A stretch of DNA of 64,000 nt, from the NCBI GenBank assembly GCA_963711675.1, contig CAVQFB010000002.1, positions 62,001 to 126,000 on the forward strand. The letters run 5' to 3'. Below, piece by piece: positions 1 to 8,939 of this stretch (the first letter of the stretch is position 1; every line of letters starts with the position of its first letter). The notes under the pieces were generated by a model. That model did no database searches, was not told the origin of the DNA, and was given only the letters and a program-made list of their open reading frames with translations. Origin of the DNA: CAVQFB01 sp963711675 (lineage in GTDB: Bacteria > Acidobacteriota > Terriglobia > Terriglobales > Acidobacteriaceae). The translations under genes and the position numbers were made by a program.

Positions 1-209
1 ATTACAAGACACAAATGCCCGCCTTCAGCGGATAATGGCTTGGGGAAACGACCGGCCAACTGCTGGCCAGGTTGCCAGGCGATCAAGAAAGTGCATTTAC
101 AGTCCAACTGGCTCTCAAGAGTCTGCCGCAAGACAGTCTTCCTGGCCGTAGGCTTCACGCCTTCAGAGAGAGGGAACTGCCACGCCTTTGTTGTCGACAG
201 GAGAAGGGA

Positions 210-1730
210 ATGGAAAAAGGGGACTTGGCTGCAGAAGTTAGAGGATCTGCGCCGCTCGAACTCAGTCCGGAGGAGTTTCGAGAGTTAGGGTATCAGGTAG
301 TCGACCGGATCACGGAATTTTTGAAATCGCTCCACACAAGGCCGGTTGCTCCAAACGAATCGGCGACTTCCATTCGCGAACTGATTTCGCTGCCTTTTCC
401 CCAAGAAGGAGAGCCGCCTCGAGAATTGCTCGAACACGCCTTGGATCTGCTGATAGACCACTCTACCTTCAACAGCCACCCGCGATTTTGGGGTTACATC
501 ACCGGCTCACCCGCTCCGATCGGGGCGCTTGCCGATCTGATCGCGTCGGCCCTAAATCCAAACCTAGGCAAATGGATTCTTTCTCCGATGGGCACCGAAA
601 TCGAGGGACAGACGGTGCGCTGGATTGCGGAGATGCTCTCCTATCCGAGGGATTGTGGGGGACTGCTGGTCAGCGGCGGCAGCATGGCTAACTTCGTCGG
701 TTTCTTGGCGGCAAGAAGGTCCAAAGCACCCTGGCCGGTGCAAGCATCGGGGGCAATTGACCCCAACAAGGGAAGGTTGCGAGTTTACACGTCGGCGGAG
801 ACCCATCTTTGGGTTCAGAAAGCCGCAGATCTTTTTGGTCTGGGAACCGAGTCGATACGATGGATCTCAACGGATGAACAGTTCCGGATGGATCCCGACG
901 AGCTGCGAAAATCTATCGTGGAAGACTTGAGAGCAGGAGATTTACCCTTCCTGGTAGTGGGTACCGCGGGGTCAGTAAGCACCGGCGCCGTGGATCCCCT
1001 GCCTGCGCTCGCCGCGGTATGCAAGGAATATGATCTTTGGTTTCACGTGGACGGTGCCTACGGTGGTTTTGCGGCTGTTTTGCCTGACGCTTCAGCCGAT
1101 CTGCGAGGATTGAGCCACGCAGACTCTGTGGCAGTCGATCCGCATAAGTGGCTGTACGCCCCGTTGGAAGTGGGTTGCGCCCTGGTTCGCGATCCGAAAG
1201 TGTTGCATGACACTTTTAGTTATCGCCCACAGTACTATCACCTGGTCGAGGATCCAGCGGAGAGGGCTATCAACTACTACGAATATGGGCCGCAGAACGC
1301 TCGGGGTTTTCGCGCGTTAAAAGTATGGTTGTGCCTGAGGCAAGCGGGCCGCGAAGGGTATCAACGGATGATCGGCGATAACATCCGGCTGGCAAACGCG
1401 CTCTACGAGTTCGTCAAGAAGCGCAGCGAACTGGAGGCCTTCAGCAACAGCCTGAGCATCACAACATTCCGATATGTCCCACCCGACCTGAGGGGCAACC
1501 CGAAGATCGAGTCGTATCTGAACCAACTCAACAGTGAACTGCTGACCCGGTTGCAGACTGGTGGCAAAGTTTTCCTCTCCAATGCGATGATGGGAGGGAA
1601 GTTTGCCCTGCGTACCTGCATTGTGAATTTCCGAACCTCGTTTGAGGACATCAAGGCTCTGCCTGAATTGGTGATCCGCCTTGGGACCGAGATAGATGCC
1701 GCCCTTCGTCCTCGCGAGTTCACACTCTGA
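210..1730 (+). CDS. Group II PLP-dependent amino-acid decarboxylase
   Basis: Member of the glutamate/aromatic-amino-acid/cysteine-sulfinate decarboxylase family (fold type I), a soluble enzyme that removes the alpha-carboxyl group of an amino acid. The PLP lysine is K313 in DPHKWLYAP. Upstream are the family motif HVDGAYGGF and the substrate-region motif FNSHPRFWGY near the N-terminus. About 506 residues, normal for the family. ATG 210 was chosen because AGGAG lies 7 bases upstream; the frame is open further upstream but that part shows no family similarity. It is followed after 29 bp by a cysteine-synthase-like gene, so the two are probably co-transcribed. The substrate cannot be read from sequence: glutamate, aromatic amino acids, aspartate, cysteate or cysteine sulfinate are all possible. 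Confidence 0.88.
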   Translation: MEKGDLAAEVRGSAPLELSPEEFRELGYQVVDRITEFLKSLHTRPVAPNESATSIRELISLPFPQEGEPPRELLEHALDLLIDHSTFNSHPRFWGYITGSPAPIGALADLIASALNPNLGKWILSPMGTEIEGQTVRWIAEMLSYPRDCGGLLVSGGSMANFVGFLAARRSKAPWPVQASGAIDPNKGRLRVYTSAETHLWVQKAADLFGLGTESIRWISTDEQFRMDPDELRKSIVEDLRAGDLPFLVVGTAGSVSTGAVDPLPALAAVCKEYDLWFHVDGAYGGFAAVLPDASADLRGLSHADSVAVDPHKWLYAPLEVGCALVRDPKVLHDTFSYRPQYYHLVEDPAERAINYYEYGPQNARGFRALKVWLCLRQAGREGYQRMIGDNIRLANALYEFVKKRSELEAFSNSLSITTFRYVPPDLRGNPKIESYLNQLNSELLTRLQTGGKVFLSNAMMGGKFALRTCIVNFRTSFEDIKALPELVIRLGTEIDAALRPREFTL

Positions 1731-1759
1731 GGAAATCAAACAAGGAAAACCGAAACGTT

Positions 1760-2746
1760 ATGAAAAAATCCAGGCAAGATTTTAGTAACGTGTTCTCTGG
1801 TGCCGACGCTCTCAAGAATTTCCTAAATCCCGACCGCAATGTGCCTCTACCGCTTGTGGAACTTCCCAATCGATTGAATCCATTTGCAGATCAAAAGGTG
1901 CGGGTGTTCGCGAAGTTGATGTATTTGCTGCCGCTTTTGAATTCAAAGTCTCTTCCTGTGCTGAATATGATGCTGGATAGTTCTGACAAATTGGGGGGCG
2001 TGCACACGATTGTCGAGAACTCGTCTGGAAACACTGCGTTCTCGCTCGCGATTATGGCTCCCTTGTTTGGGATTCAAGCGGTCAGGGCGATGGTTCCATT
2101 GGACATTGCTCCGGGGAAACTGGAGTTGCTTCGTCTTTCCGGCGCAGATGTACGGTTTCCAGAGAAAGGGGCGAGTGGCATTGCAACCGCGCGGAAGATG
2201 GGAAAAGCCAAGGGCTTTCTCAACCTGGACCAGTACTCCAACAAGGCCAATGTGGCAGCCCATGCAAAGTGGACGGCAAAGCAGGTATGGGAGCAGGTGG
2301 AAGGGCAGTTGACTGTTTTCTGCGCAGGACTCGGCACGACGGGAACTGCCCTGGGGGCAGTGCAGTACTTTAGGCAACGGCGAGCGCGGGTAACTGTTGT
2401 GGGCGTTTATTGCCTGCCAAACAACGCGGTTCCGGGGGTTCGCTCGATGGAAGGCCTGGCCGAAATCTCATTTAATTGGCGGTCTGAGATTTCCCACCCC
2501 GTCGGAGTTGGTACAAAGGAGTCGTTCAAGAAAAGCCTCGATCTCTGTCGAGCGGGCTTGCTAGCGGGACCAAGCTCTGGTTTTGCTTATGCGGGACTCC
2601 TCCATTTTCTGAAAGAACAACCTCGTTTAGACAGCTTTCGTAATCAAAAGGGAGAGGTCGTCTGCACGTTTGTTTGTCCGGACACTCCCTTCCCTTATCT
2701 CGACAAGTACTCCACCATTCTTGATCCGTCCGACTTCGTTTCCTGA
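1760..2746 (+). CDS. Cysteine-synthase-like PLP enzyme (fold type II)
   Basis: Beta-family PLP enzyme of 328 residues, the length of CysK. The probable Schiff-base lysine is K63 in LLNSKSLPV. A substrate-binding loop ENSSGNTA follows near residue 90, then a phosphate-binding glycine loop (GLGTTGT) and a C-terminal GPSSGF segment matching the GISSG motif of CysK. The lysine context differs from the usual GSVKDR of O-acetylserine sulfhydrylases, so the substrate pair may differ, for example O-phosphoserine or sulfite. It lies 29 bp behind a PLP decarboxylase and converges on an APS reductase gene. The family is clear; the reaction is not. Confidence 0.8.
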   Translation: MKKSRQDFSNVFSGADALKNFLNPDRNVPLPLVELPNRLNPFADQKVRVFAKLMYLLPLLNSKSLPVLNMMLDSSDKLGGVHTIVENSSGNTAFSLAIMAPLFGIQAVRAMVPLDIAPGKLELLRLSGADVRFPEKGASGIATARKMGKAKGFLNLDQYSNKANVAAHAKWTAKQVWEQVEGQLTVFCAGLGTTGTALGAVQYFRQRRARVTVVGVYCLPNNAVPGVRSMEGLAEISFNWRSEISHPVGVGTKESFKKSLDLCRAGLLAGPSSGFAYAGLLHFLKEQPRLDSFRNQKGEVVCTFVCPDTPFPYLDKYSTILDPSDFVS

Positions 2747-2847
2747 GACGTTTGGGAGCTGTCCGCCCGCGCCTGTCTGCAGGACGAGTTCTGATTCCGA
2801 TCTACGACTTCGCCCTGCCGGTGGTGCGTGCAGGCAATCGTCTTGAA

Positions 2848-3549
2848 TCAAATCGTGGACTGCCGGGACCGAACGTGCAGGCCACATTCGGACTTCTCCA
2901 GACCCGCCCACCGCCCGGCTCTCGGATCCTCGCCAGGACGTATCGGGCGGGTGCAATGGGTACAGCCAATGCTTGGATAGTCGAGGTCGTGGAGGGGATT
3001 AAAAGGAACATCGTAAAACTGGATGTAGCGCCATACCCTCGCCGAATTCCAATCAGCGAGGGGATTTATTTTTACGAGATCAAACTTCGAGTCCCATTCG
3101 ACTTTACGCGCTCTGGCTCTGGCCGCTGTCTGGTCCCGGCGGATGCTGGTGACCCAAGCCTTAAGGCTGCCAAGCTTCTTGCGGAGCGGTTCGACCTTCC
3201 TCAGGCTACAGCAGCTGTCAGGATCGCGCTTCCAAAGTTCCGGACCATGCAATCTTTCCTGATCTTTCGGTGGGAGCGCTGACTTGAGCCTTTCCACCCG
3301 TATGCTGTAACGCTTTTCGATCCTCTCAATGAGATCGTAAGTCTCTGGGAACAAGAAGTCAGTATCGAGGGTGAAAACGCGGAGGTCTACTTGCACTCGC
3401 GAGGCGATATCGATGAGTACGAGCCCTTCTGGACCAAAGCCTGAGGCGATTTCTACCTGATTTTGGAAGTTAGTATAAGCCCAACGCAGCACATCCTCTG
3501 GACTCCACTGCTCCGCCGACTGATAAACGCTGTTGAGATTCTCTTTCAT
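2848..3549 (-). CDS. cysH: Phosphoadenylyl/adenylyl-sulfate reductase
   Basis: Reduces APS or PAPS to sulfite in assimilatory sulfate reduction in the cytoplasm. The 233-residue protein has the PP-loop-type N-terminal region (ASGFGPEGLVLID), the LDTDFLFPET segment and the C-terminal ECGLH active-site cysteine motif. Two further cysteine pairs (SCCSL and CTHC) are those that bind a [4Fe-4S] cluster in APS-type reductases, so APS is the more likely substrate. ATG 3549 follows an AGGG. The gene is convergent with the PLP gene pair, with about 100 bp between the stop codons. Confidence 0.92.
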   Translation of the reverse strand: MKENLNSVYQSAEQWSPEDVLRWAYTNFQNQVEIASGFGPEGLVLIDIASRVQVDLRVFTLDTDFLFPETYDLIERIEKRYSIRVERLKSALPPKDQERLHGPELWKRDPDSCCSLRKVEPLRKKLGSLKAWVTSIRRDQTAARARARKVEWDSKFDLVKINPLADWNSARVWRYIQFYDVPFNPLHDLDYPSIGCTHCTRPIRPGEDPRAGRWAGLEKSECGLHVRSRQSTI

Positions 3550-3725
3550 ACCCTGGGTCCCTGGTTAATAGTGTTGTTAAATGAAACACAATCTCTCCCC
3601 CAAGCTTTGGAGATTCTACACGGCTTAACCCTTTGATGACAGTGTGAATCGGTTTTCATATTGTGTGTAACCGATTGGTCTGTAATCGATACAAGGGGAA
3701 TCAAGCGCGCTCCTAACTACACCAC

Positions 3726-3911
3726 TTGAGGCGCGGCGGGAGAGCGAGAACTGGCTCCTCACCAGACGCGTTTACGGCAGTGATTCTTACCGGAGTTCCC
3801 AATGCCGGTCACCAATTTGTTGGCTGGTCAAGCGCGGGATGCACGGGCGCGGGAACGTATGTGATTACCGCTAGAGCAATCCGACAACAGGTGGTCGCAG
3901 CATTCGACTGA
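3726..3911 (+). pseudogene. Remnant of a divergent InlB B-repeat (cell-wall/adhesin-type) protein
   Basis: A short open stretch encodes a pattern close to one divergent InlB B-repeat: VILTGVPNAGHQFVGW, then a small cysteine-containing loop, then a terminal VVAAFD. In the family this reads as V-L-T-A-x-P-x-x-G-x-x-F-x-G-W through V-x-A-x-F. No signal peptide or other repeat is attached and the nearest start is a weak TTG, so this looks like the surviving end of a larger secreted protein. The rest of 3550-4018 shows no other coding signal. Confidence 0.4.
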
Positions 3912-4018
3912 ACCAACGATGGACGCGAAACAGCAGAACGATGTGCTCAACGAGCCCAAGCTTCTAACTTGAGCTGGGTCGATCCTAGAGAATGGGAGTC
4001 ACGCGATTCTTCGAAAGG

Positions 4019-4312
4019 TCACACTTCAGAACTGACGAGGGTACCAGTCGGGCTCTGAGCTGCTTTACTCGGGCTCAGAACTCTTCGTTTCGTGGCAGGA
4101 TCTGGTGCTGGCGCAGTATCCACGTGAACACTGGTCTGGCGAGAGGCAGTGAGAGGGTCTGCAATCAACAGAATGAAGGTCGCGACCAGAGGGCACCACG
4201 CCAGAAGCAGTGAATGCCGAGAGACACCCGCGATGCACACCCCTACGATGGCAACAAAGACAACTTGTAAAGCGAAACTTTTTACGCTGAAATTTTTGGC
4301 CAGATATTGCAT
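4019..4312 (-). CDS. Small putative membrane protein
   Basis: A 97-residue frame with ATG start and two hydrophobic segments, roughly residues 13-30 and 34-52 (VVFVAIVGVCIAGV and LLLAWCPLVATFILLIA), followed by a polar proline- and serine-rich tail. GGGAAA lies about 7 bases before the start. No family is recognised. It lies alone between cysH and a GT2 gene on the same strand as the glycosyltransferase. It could be a genuine small inner-membrane protein or a chance frame. Confidence 0.4.
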   Translation of the reverse strand: MQYLAKNFSVKSFALQVVFVAIVGVCIAGVSRHSLLLAWCPLVATFILLIADPLTASRQTSVHVDTAPAPDPATKRRVLSPSKAAQSPTGTLVSSEV

Positions 4313-4502
4313 TAGATTTCCCGAAGCTAAGGAGGGGGGCGCTTAGTCTTTCTAGCTATCGCAACCTTACTGGCAGGGCAGTGGAGAGACAATGGCACGA
4401 AAGTGGTGTATGAAACAAATTGCGCCTTGTCTTGAAAGGCCGGGCGGGGTGTTTTCTATGAAATCTTGAATCGAGGCTCCGCAGGGGCCTGGCTCGACCG
4501 GT

Positions 4503-5273
4503 TCATAGCACTTGGGGGCGAACCTTAGGCCGCAAAGCAAGGCTTCGGGAGTATCTGCCCGCCAAGGCATAACCGCGGATCTTGAACATTTCTCCGACCA
4601 TAGCCATGCCGTCCCTGAGCGGGCGGATGCGCGTTCCCTCGGAATGTGCCCATACTACCGGTACCTCGGCGACTCTTAATCCACCACTTCTTGCCAGGAA
4701 CAAGAGCTCAGGGTCAAAACCCCAGCCTTCAATTTGTTGCTTGGTGAAGACCACCTGAGCGGCTGTGCGTGTGAATGCCTTAAATCCACACTGAGTGTCC
4801 TTGAAGTTGAGTCCCAAAACAAAGCGGGGAACCAGGTTGAAGGTCCGGCCCAACAGCTGCCTCGACAAGGACTGCCGCTGCGTTTGGAGTTCACTTCGTA
4901 GCCAGCGCGAGCCAATTGCTATATCGGCTCCAGCGCGGATGGCTTCAAAGAGCTTCGCCGCCTCTTCGATGGGGGAAGACATGTCAGCATCGCTGAACAG
5001 CAGCAGGTCACCCAGGGCATGCAGCATCCCCGCCCGCACACTGTAACCTTTCCCGCGATTGCCTGGATTCTCGAGAAGTCGCAGTCGTGAGTCCTGCGAG
5101 GCGTAACGGCGAACGATCTCCGCAGTATCGTCCCTGGAACCGTCATTAACAACGATAACTTCAGCAGCCCATTCCTGGTCTGTGACGTATTTTAGAACTC
5201 TGTCCAGGGTGGCACCGATGCGCGCGCCCTCATTGTAGGCGGGGATAATAATGCTGTACGTGTGTGAAGACAC
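4503..5273 (-). CDS. GT2 glycosyltransferase, dolichyl-phosphate mannose/glucose synthase type
   Basis: Transfers a sugar from a nucleotide donor to a polyprenyl phosphate at the cytoplasmic face of the membrane (DPM1/ALG5-like). It has the N-terminal SIIIPAYNEG fold start, VVNDGSRDDT, the metal-binding SDADMS (DxD type), GSRW and the DTQCGFKAF motif typical of ALG5/DPM1. No membrane segments follow. GTG 5273 was chosen because GGAGAAAA stands 5 bases upstream; a TTG at 5309 adds a short, poorly conserved N-terminus. The second GT2 gene lies upstream on the same strand across a 430 bp gap, so an operon is uncertain. Confidence 0.85.
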   Translation of the reverse strand: MSSHTYSIIIPAYNEGARIGATLDRVLKYVTDQEWAAEVIVVNDGSRDDTAEIVRRYASQDSRLRLLENPGNRGKGYSVRAGMLHALGDLLLFSDADMSSPIEEAAKLFEAIRAGADIAIGSRWLRSELQTQRQSLSRQLLGRTFNLVPRFVLGLNFKDTQCGFKAFTRTAAQVVFTKQQIEGWGFDPELLFLARSGGLRVAEVPVVWAHSEGTRIRPLRDGMAMVGEMFKIRGYALAGRYSRSLALRPKVRPQVL

Positions 5274-5702
5274 AGGCTTTTCTCCATCCGAACCATTTTG
5301 GGGGATCAAGCGGGGCGAGGTTACTAGACTAAGACGAAGTAAATTATATAACGAAAATGGGTCTTAACAAAGGTTTTCTTGAGCACCATTGCGATCGTAA
5401 CTCAGCTCGTTTTCCCGCTGGTTCGGAGCCTTCGATTGCCGCCTTCAAGCGACATCCTCAGATGTGAGAACTCCTTCCGCAAGAAGCAAATACGCATCAC
5501 AGGGCAAGTCGGGTCCTGAATTACAGGGCACAAACTGAAGAAGTGGGACACCAGGTCAAGACAGTTGTTTGGTCTAGGCCCTCGGAGGTGACTCCACGCC
5601 GGAATGGCTCCAAGGGCCCAGTCCTCGGAATTGTCCGGCTGCGGGAGTGTTCTGGTTGGGAATACCCACTCTGTACATTGCCGGCCCGTAAAGCGGTCCA
5701 GT
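5274..5702 (-). other. Intergenic stretch, no gene seen
   Basis: About 430 bp between two minus-strand glycosyltransferase genes. Open frames here either overlap the neighbouring gene in other frames or lack a ribosome-binding site and family similarity. No clear terminator hairpin or tRNA was seen. It presumably holds the promoter of the downstream GT2 gene. Confidence 0.5.
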
Positions 5703-6401
5703 CTAGACCTTGTCTTCTTTGAGGGAGTATTTCAAAAGGCACCACAAAGCGCGAAAGCCATCTCTCCAACCGATCTTCTTGCCCTCTTCGTATGTCCTGC
5801 CCCAATAGCTGATTCCGACCTCATAGATTCGTAACCGGCGCTTTGCCAGCTTCACGGTGATCTCCGGCTCAAAGCCAAAACGCTCTTCTTCTATCGGGAT
5901 CGACTGAATGATCTCGCGCCGAAAGACTTTGTAGCAGGTTTCCATGTCGGAAAGGTTGATGTTGGTCAACATGTTCGACAGCAGCGTGAGCAGCCGGTTG
6001 CCCACGGAATGCCAGAAATACAACACGCGATGCGGTCCGCCACCCAAGAAGCGGGACCCGTAGACCACGTCGGCTTTCCCTTGAATCAAGGGTTCCAGCA
6101 GGACGGGATATTCCGAGGGATCATATTCCAAGTCGGCGTCCTGGATAATTACAAAGTCACCGGACGCTTCCTGAATGCCGCGTCGTAGCGCCGCACCCTT
6201 GCCCATATTCTTCGGCTGCGGAAATACGCGCACCTGAGGATGTTCGCTCTGCAGCTCAGCGAGAATCTCGCGCGAGCCGTCATTCGACCCATCGTCGACG
6301 CAAATCAATTCCAGGTCCATTGGCAAGGACAACACCTTGGCAACGAGCAATCGCAGGGTAGCACTTTCGTTGTAGACCGGAATTACGACAGACAATTTCA
6401 T
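5703..6401 (-). CDS. GT2 glycosyltransferase, DPM1-like
   Basis: A soluble family 2 glycosyltransferase of 232 residues, probably making a polyprenyl-phosphate sugar or acting on a surface glycan. It begins with LSVVIPVYNES, then CVDDGSNDGS, a metal-binding QDADLEYDP (DxD type) and GSRFLGG. The ETCYKVFRR segment matches the DTQCGFKxF position of DPM1/ALG5 proteins, and GFEPEIT is also typical. ATG 6401 gives the canonical N-terminus; a GTG at 6416 would add five residues. It is a paralogue of the downstream GT2 protein. Donor and acceptor cannot be deduced. Confidence 0.85.
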   Translation of the reverse strand: MKLSVVIPVYNESATLRLLVAKVLSLPMDLELICVDDGSNDGSREILAELQSEHPQVRVFPQPKNMGKGAALRRGIQEASGDFVIIQDADLEYDPSEYPVLLEPLIQGKADVVYGSRFLGGGPHRVLYFWHSVGNRLLTLLSNMLTNINLSDMETCYKVFRREIIQSIPIEEERFGFEPEITVKLAKRRLRIYEVGISYWGRTYEEGKKIGWRDGFRALWCLLKYSLKEDKV

Positions 6402-6924
6402 GGTGTCAAAAAGCACGCTATCTGTGGTGTTCAGATCGACATGATCCGCGAGGCCAGGCCAAGTGATTACCTTAGCATGAACAACCCATCGATCCTTCGG
6501 AACTGGCTTGGGAGATGGCTGTCACGCGCATAGACCTCCAGAGGGATTATCGCGATTTCTGCAGATAGCGAAACGCTTTCGAGGCAGAGGCGTTGCTTCT
6601 TACGCTCTTCCCAAATGCACCTGGCGGATTCCGCCGGCAAGGATGCTGAATGTGAAAAGTTTTTCCTCGCGTGGAATTGCCCGTCCCTGTGAACTCGGTA
6701 CTTGGGTTACCGCCGTAACTGCCCAACGGTAACGCATAAGGCAAAAGACAACGAGCCCAGAGCATCCGTCTTCCGACTGGCTGGAGTCGACTAAGTCCTT
6801 CTTCTTGCCTGAATTCCAAACCGCTCACCAGCAAATAAGGGCGTGGTTACCGTAATGCGATGCGACTGCGGTCGCCAGGTGGCACCGCGAGTGCAATGTA
6901 GTGAGCAGTTCCCGCGTTTCGACT
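6402..6924. other. Intergenic stretch between divergent genes, no gene seen
   Basis: About 520 bp between a minus-strand GT2 gene and the plus-strand deacetylase gene that opens the exopolysaccharide locus. A 95-codon minus-strand frame at 6547-6834 has arginine-rich, low-plausibility composition and no recognisable domain. The stretch should contain two divergent promoters, but no confident boxes could be assigned. Confidence 0.5.
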
Positions 6925-7905
6925 ATGGCAAAACTTGCTCAGATGGTCGCAGTCTTCGGTCTCTTTGTGGCTTGCTGTTTCGCGCAGACGCCAGCCCTCA
7001 AGGTTCTGCCTTGGAGCGGCCACGCCGCTGCTGTGTCGCTGACCTTTGACGATGCCAGGGCTGTGCATCTGAATGTAGCAATTCCGGAACTGAACAAGCG
7101 TCACCTGCACGGCACTTTCTTTCTTATCGTTTCCAAGCTGACGCGACTGGATGACTGGAGAAAGGCCCAGTCGCAGGGCCATGAGATCGGCAATCACTCG
7201 GTCAGCCACCTACATTCGGCCGACTTGACTAAGGAAACTGAAGAGACGCAAGTAGAAGACGCCAAGAGTTTCCTGGATAGCAATTTCAAGTCGAACACCA
7301 TCATCTTCGCTTATCCGTACACAGAGATTTCGCCAGGGCTGGCTTACTGGGTGAAGAGGTATGACTTCGCGGCACGCGGCGGGCGCGGAGATAGCAACCA
7401 ACTCTTCATTCGCTCGGATGTGCAGCCCGATTGGTACAACCTGCCGAGCCAGGCGAGCTGCTCGAAGTGCGATACGACCGTCTACAAAGGTTGGATTGAT
7501 CAAGCCACCGCAACGCATACCTGGACCATTCTTCAGATTCACGGTATTGGGGATCCTTCGACCGGATTTGAGCCGATACCGACGAATACATTCATTTACC
7601 TCCTGGACTATTTGAAAGCTAAGGAAAGCGAAGGGCTGTGGGTCGCACCCTTCGGCGAAGTCGCGGCGTACTTCCGAGCTCAGAAAGTTCTGGAAGCGGC
7701 GCAAGCTCAAGTTGCGGACCACGAGGAACGGCTGTCGTGGGCGGTGCCGGTTCCATTCCCGCAAGGGATAGTGCTCAAGGCCACAGTGAATGACGCGAAG
7801 CACACACGCCTGTATCAGGGTGGTCATGAGCTTCGCCCGAACAAGAACGGAGTCTATTCAATTTCTTTCGATTCACGAGAGTTAATCGTGAAAGGGGGAA
7901 TGTGA
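6925..7905 (+). CDS. Polysaccharide deacetylase (CE4), secreted
   Basis: A metal-dependent de-N- or de-O-acetylase acting on a cell-surface glycan in the periplasm. After a signal peptide (MAKLAQMVAVFGLFVACCFAQ) come motif 1 TFDDAR with D42/D43 and motif 2 HSVSH with the metal ligands H91 and H95, preceded by GHEIGN. The C-terminal ~80 residues form a small beta-rich extension. ATG 6925 starts at the signal peptide; a GTG at 6901 is possible. It overlaps the next gene, a glycan synthase, by 4 bp (GTGA), which implies translational coupling and a shared polymer. PgaB of the PNAG system pairs a CE4 domain with PgaC in the same way. Confidence 0.88.
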   Translation: MAKLAQMVAVFGLFVACCFAQTPALKVLPWSGHAAAVSLTFDDARAVHLNVAIPELNKRHLHGTFFLIVSKLTRLDDWRKAQSQGHEIGNHSVSHLHSADLTKETEETQVEDAKSFLDSNFKSNTIIFAYPYTEISPGLAYWVKRYDFAARGGRGDSNQLFIRSDVQPDWYNLPSQASCSKCDTTVYKGWIDQATATHTWTILQIHGIGDPSTGFEPIPTNTFIYLLDYLKAKESEGLWVAPFGEVAAYFRAQKVLEAAQAQVADHEERLSWAVPVPFPQGIVLKATVNDAKHTRLYQGGHELRPNKNGVYSISFDSRELIVKGGM

Positions 7906-8924
7906 AGAAGCTCTGTGTGATCGTTCCCGCGAAAGACGAGCGCCTGGGCATCGGCAAGACGCTCAAAAGCATTCTCCACGCCGGAGTTGCGCCGGGGGAT
8001 GTCTACGTCATGGATGACGGGTCAAGCGACGGCACAGGCGATATAGCACGCTCCCTGGGCGTGAACGTGTTCAGAAATCCGAAGAACATCGGGAAGGCTC
8101 ACAGCATAGCTAAAGTTTCACGCACCGCTGAGTTGGCTGATCGCTATGACTACGTTTGCCTGATGGATGCCGACACCGAGGTTAGCGAGAACTATTTTCA
8201 GGCAGTGCGGAAGAGCTTCGAGGACCCGAAAGTTGCCGCCGTCTGTGGCCGCGCCAAGAGCGCAGCGCACAACTGGCTCACCGCCTATCGCTGTCTGGCG
8301 TACTGGATTTCGCACGCGATTTACAAAGACGGGCAAAGCAATATGGGGGTGATCACGGTCACGCCAGGCTGCGCCGCCGGGTTTCGGGCCGACGCCTTCG
8401 CCCAGCTCGATTGGAACAACGACACCATCGTGGAAGACATGGACTGCACGATTCAGGTGCACCGCAAGAAACTGGGCAAGATCGTTTATCAGAAGGAAGC
8501 CGTGGTTTCCACTCAGGACCCGAGGACGCTTCGTGACTACGTGAAGCAAATGTACCGCTGGCACACGGGCGCATGGCAGGTAGGCAAGAAGTACGGAATG
8601 ATCACCGGGCGAGGAAAGATCGACTGGGAGTACAAGCTCCTGATGGGTGAGGGCATCGTTTTCGGAACCCTGTTCCTGTTGCTGCCCGTTTGGTTGTTGT
8701 TCTGGCCGAGGATTGCCTTCTATGGGGTCGGGATGGATTGCCTTGTCCTGATGTTGCTGTCATTGGTTTGTGCGCTGTGTGATTGGCGAACCGATGTGTT
8801 GTTCTCGTCGCCACTCTACGGTTTGTTGCGCTTCGTCGATTGTTCGGTGTTCCTGTACAGCTTTTGGAAAACAGTCGTCCAGAAGAAGCAGGTAAGAGGT
8901 TGGTTTGCGGTCAAACGGTACTAA
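7902..8924 (+). CDS. Processive GT2 membrane glycan synthase (PgaC/NodC/CslA-like)
   Basis: An inner-membrane beta-glycosyltransferase that would polymerise and export a polysaccharide. The GT2 domain has CVIVPAKDER, DDGSSDGT, DAD (D89/D91), a catalytic-base region VEDMD and the processivity motif QMYRW (Q216-W220). This is followed by three or four C-terminal membrane segments (about residues 250-325), such as FGTLFLLLPVWLLFW. It has 340 residues and little N-terminal membrane region, so it is smaller than PgaC or BcsA. There is no PilZ domain. The GTG start overlaps the upstream CE4 stop. The polymer could be a glucosamine-containing or cellulose-like glycan. Confidence 0.85.
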   Translation: MKKLCVIVPAKDERLGIGKTLKSILHAGVAPGDVYVMDDGSSDGTGDIARSLGVNVFRNPKNIGKAHSIAKVSRTAELADRYDYVCLMDADTEVSENYFQAVRKSFEDPKVAAVCGRAKSAAHNWLTAYRCLAYWISHAIYKDGQSNMGVITVTPGCAAGFRADAFAQLDWNNDTIVEDMDCTIQVHRKKLGKIVYQKEAVVSTQDPRTLRDYVKQMYRWHTGAWQVGKKYGMITGRGKIDWEYKLLMGEGIVFGTLFLLLPVWLLFWPRIAFYGVGMDCLVLMLLSLVCALCDWRTDVLFSSPLYGLLRFVDCSVFLYSFWKTVVQKKQVRGWFAVKRY

Positions 8925-8939
8925 CAGAAAAGCAGGATT

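Noticed and set aside
1..209. Longer N-terminus of the decarboxylase from position 72
   Set aside because: The upstream part shows no family similarity, and AGGAG is correctly placed for ATG 210.
2752..3282. 176-codon plus-strand open frame
   Set aside because: It is antisense to cysH, whose ECGLH and cysteine motifs are diagnostic; the plus-strand product shows no family features.
6547..6834. 95-codon minus-strand open frame
   Set aside because: No ribosome-binding site, no domain and Arg/Ser-rich composition; probably chance.
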